Assembly: GCF_036934945.1 (NCBI RefSeq)
Contig: NC_088232.1
Coordinates: 18,009,573-18,073,572, forward strand
Direction: 5' to 3'
DNA: 64,000 nt
DNA from: Oncorhynchus masou masou
Lineage: Eukaryota; Chordata; Actinopteri; Salmoniformes; Salmonidae
The notes beneath the pieces are model-generated. The model had not been told where the DNA came from. It was given only the letters and a program-made list of their open reading frames with translations, and did no database searches. Every line of letters starts with the position of its first letter. The stretch's first letter is position 1. This document shows positions 63,760 to 64,000 of this stretch, piece after piece. The position numbers and the translations under genes are program-made.

Positions 63760-64000
63760 CTACCACGAGGCACAAGGAGAGAACATGGTAAAGGGAGAAA
63801 AAAAATTAGATTTTTTTGTTGTTGAAAAAAGGCACACCAAAAAAATCACTCTTGAATATATGTTGCAATTGAAGCTTTACCTCTTAGCAACATGTCCTAA
63901 TAGACCACACTTTATTTAGTCCTGACAAAGGCCCAGTTCGTCGAAAACGTCCTATTAAACTAAACACTTTGGGAGCATTATACCATTGCGCGGATTCATT

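Overview
The window comes from a vertebrate nuclear genome, almost certainly a salmonid fish (trout, salmon or charr). The basis is one intron-rich gene split by GT-AG introns plus a dense load of Tc1/mariner copies, tRNA-derived SINEs, L2-type LINE tails, hAT elements and gypsy LTR elements of the kinds that crowd salmonid introns. There is no bacterial gene, operon, CRISPR array or stand-alone RNA gene.

One host gene fills the whole window on the minus strand: syne1, encoding nesprin-1, the giant spectrin-repeat protein of the outer nuclear membrane. I resolved 64 coding exons between 63759 (most 5') and 10 (most 3'). Every junction has AG/GT borders, all phases agree, and together they give 10,563 nt = 3,521 codons with no stop or frameshift. 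This is the C-terminal half of the spectrin rod, including the serine-rich linker with the LEWD (kinesin light chain) motif and a 69-bp exon matching the alternative 'DV23' exon. The N-terminal CH domains lie beyond 64000, and the last repeats and KASH domain lie beyond position 1.

Layout: 44-64 kb holds 35 closely spaced exons with small introns. 34.1-44.5 kb is one 10.4-kb intron that is almost entirely a four-level nest of transposons (TIR element, then hAT, then a gypsy element with integrase before reverse transcriptase, then a near-complete L2 LINE). 25.9-34.1 kb holds 14 exons and a non-autonomous LTR element. 0-25.9 kb holds 15 exons separated by large introns full of Tc1 copies, many nested two or three deep, with a solo LTR and an 8-bp-TSD hAT element.

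The points I find most unusual are local. A perfect 46-bp copy of syne1 exon sequence sits in a later intron. A 130-bp unit carrying an exon's 5' end and acceptor is triplicated. A 36-bp tandem duplication creates the splice donor of one exon. A Tc1 terminus starts 6 nt after a splice donor. I found no evidence of a new multi-gene system.
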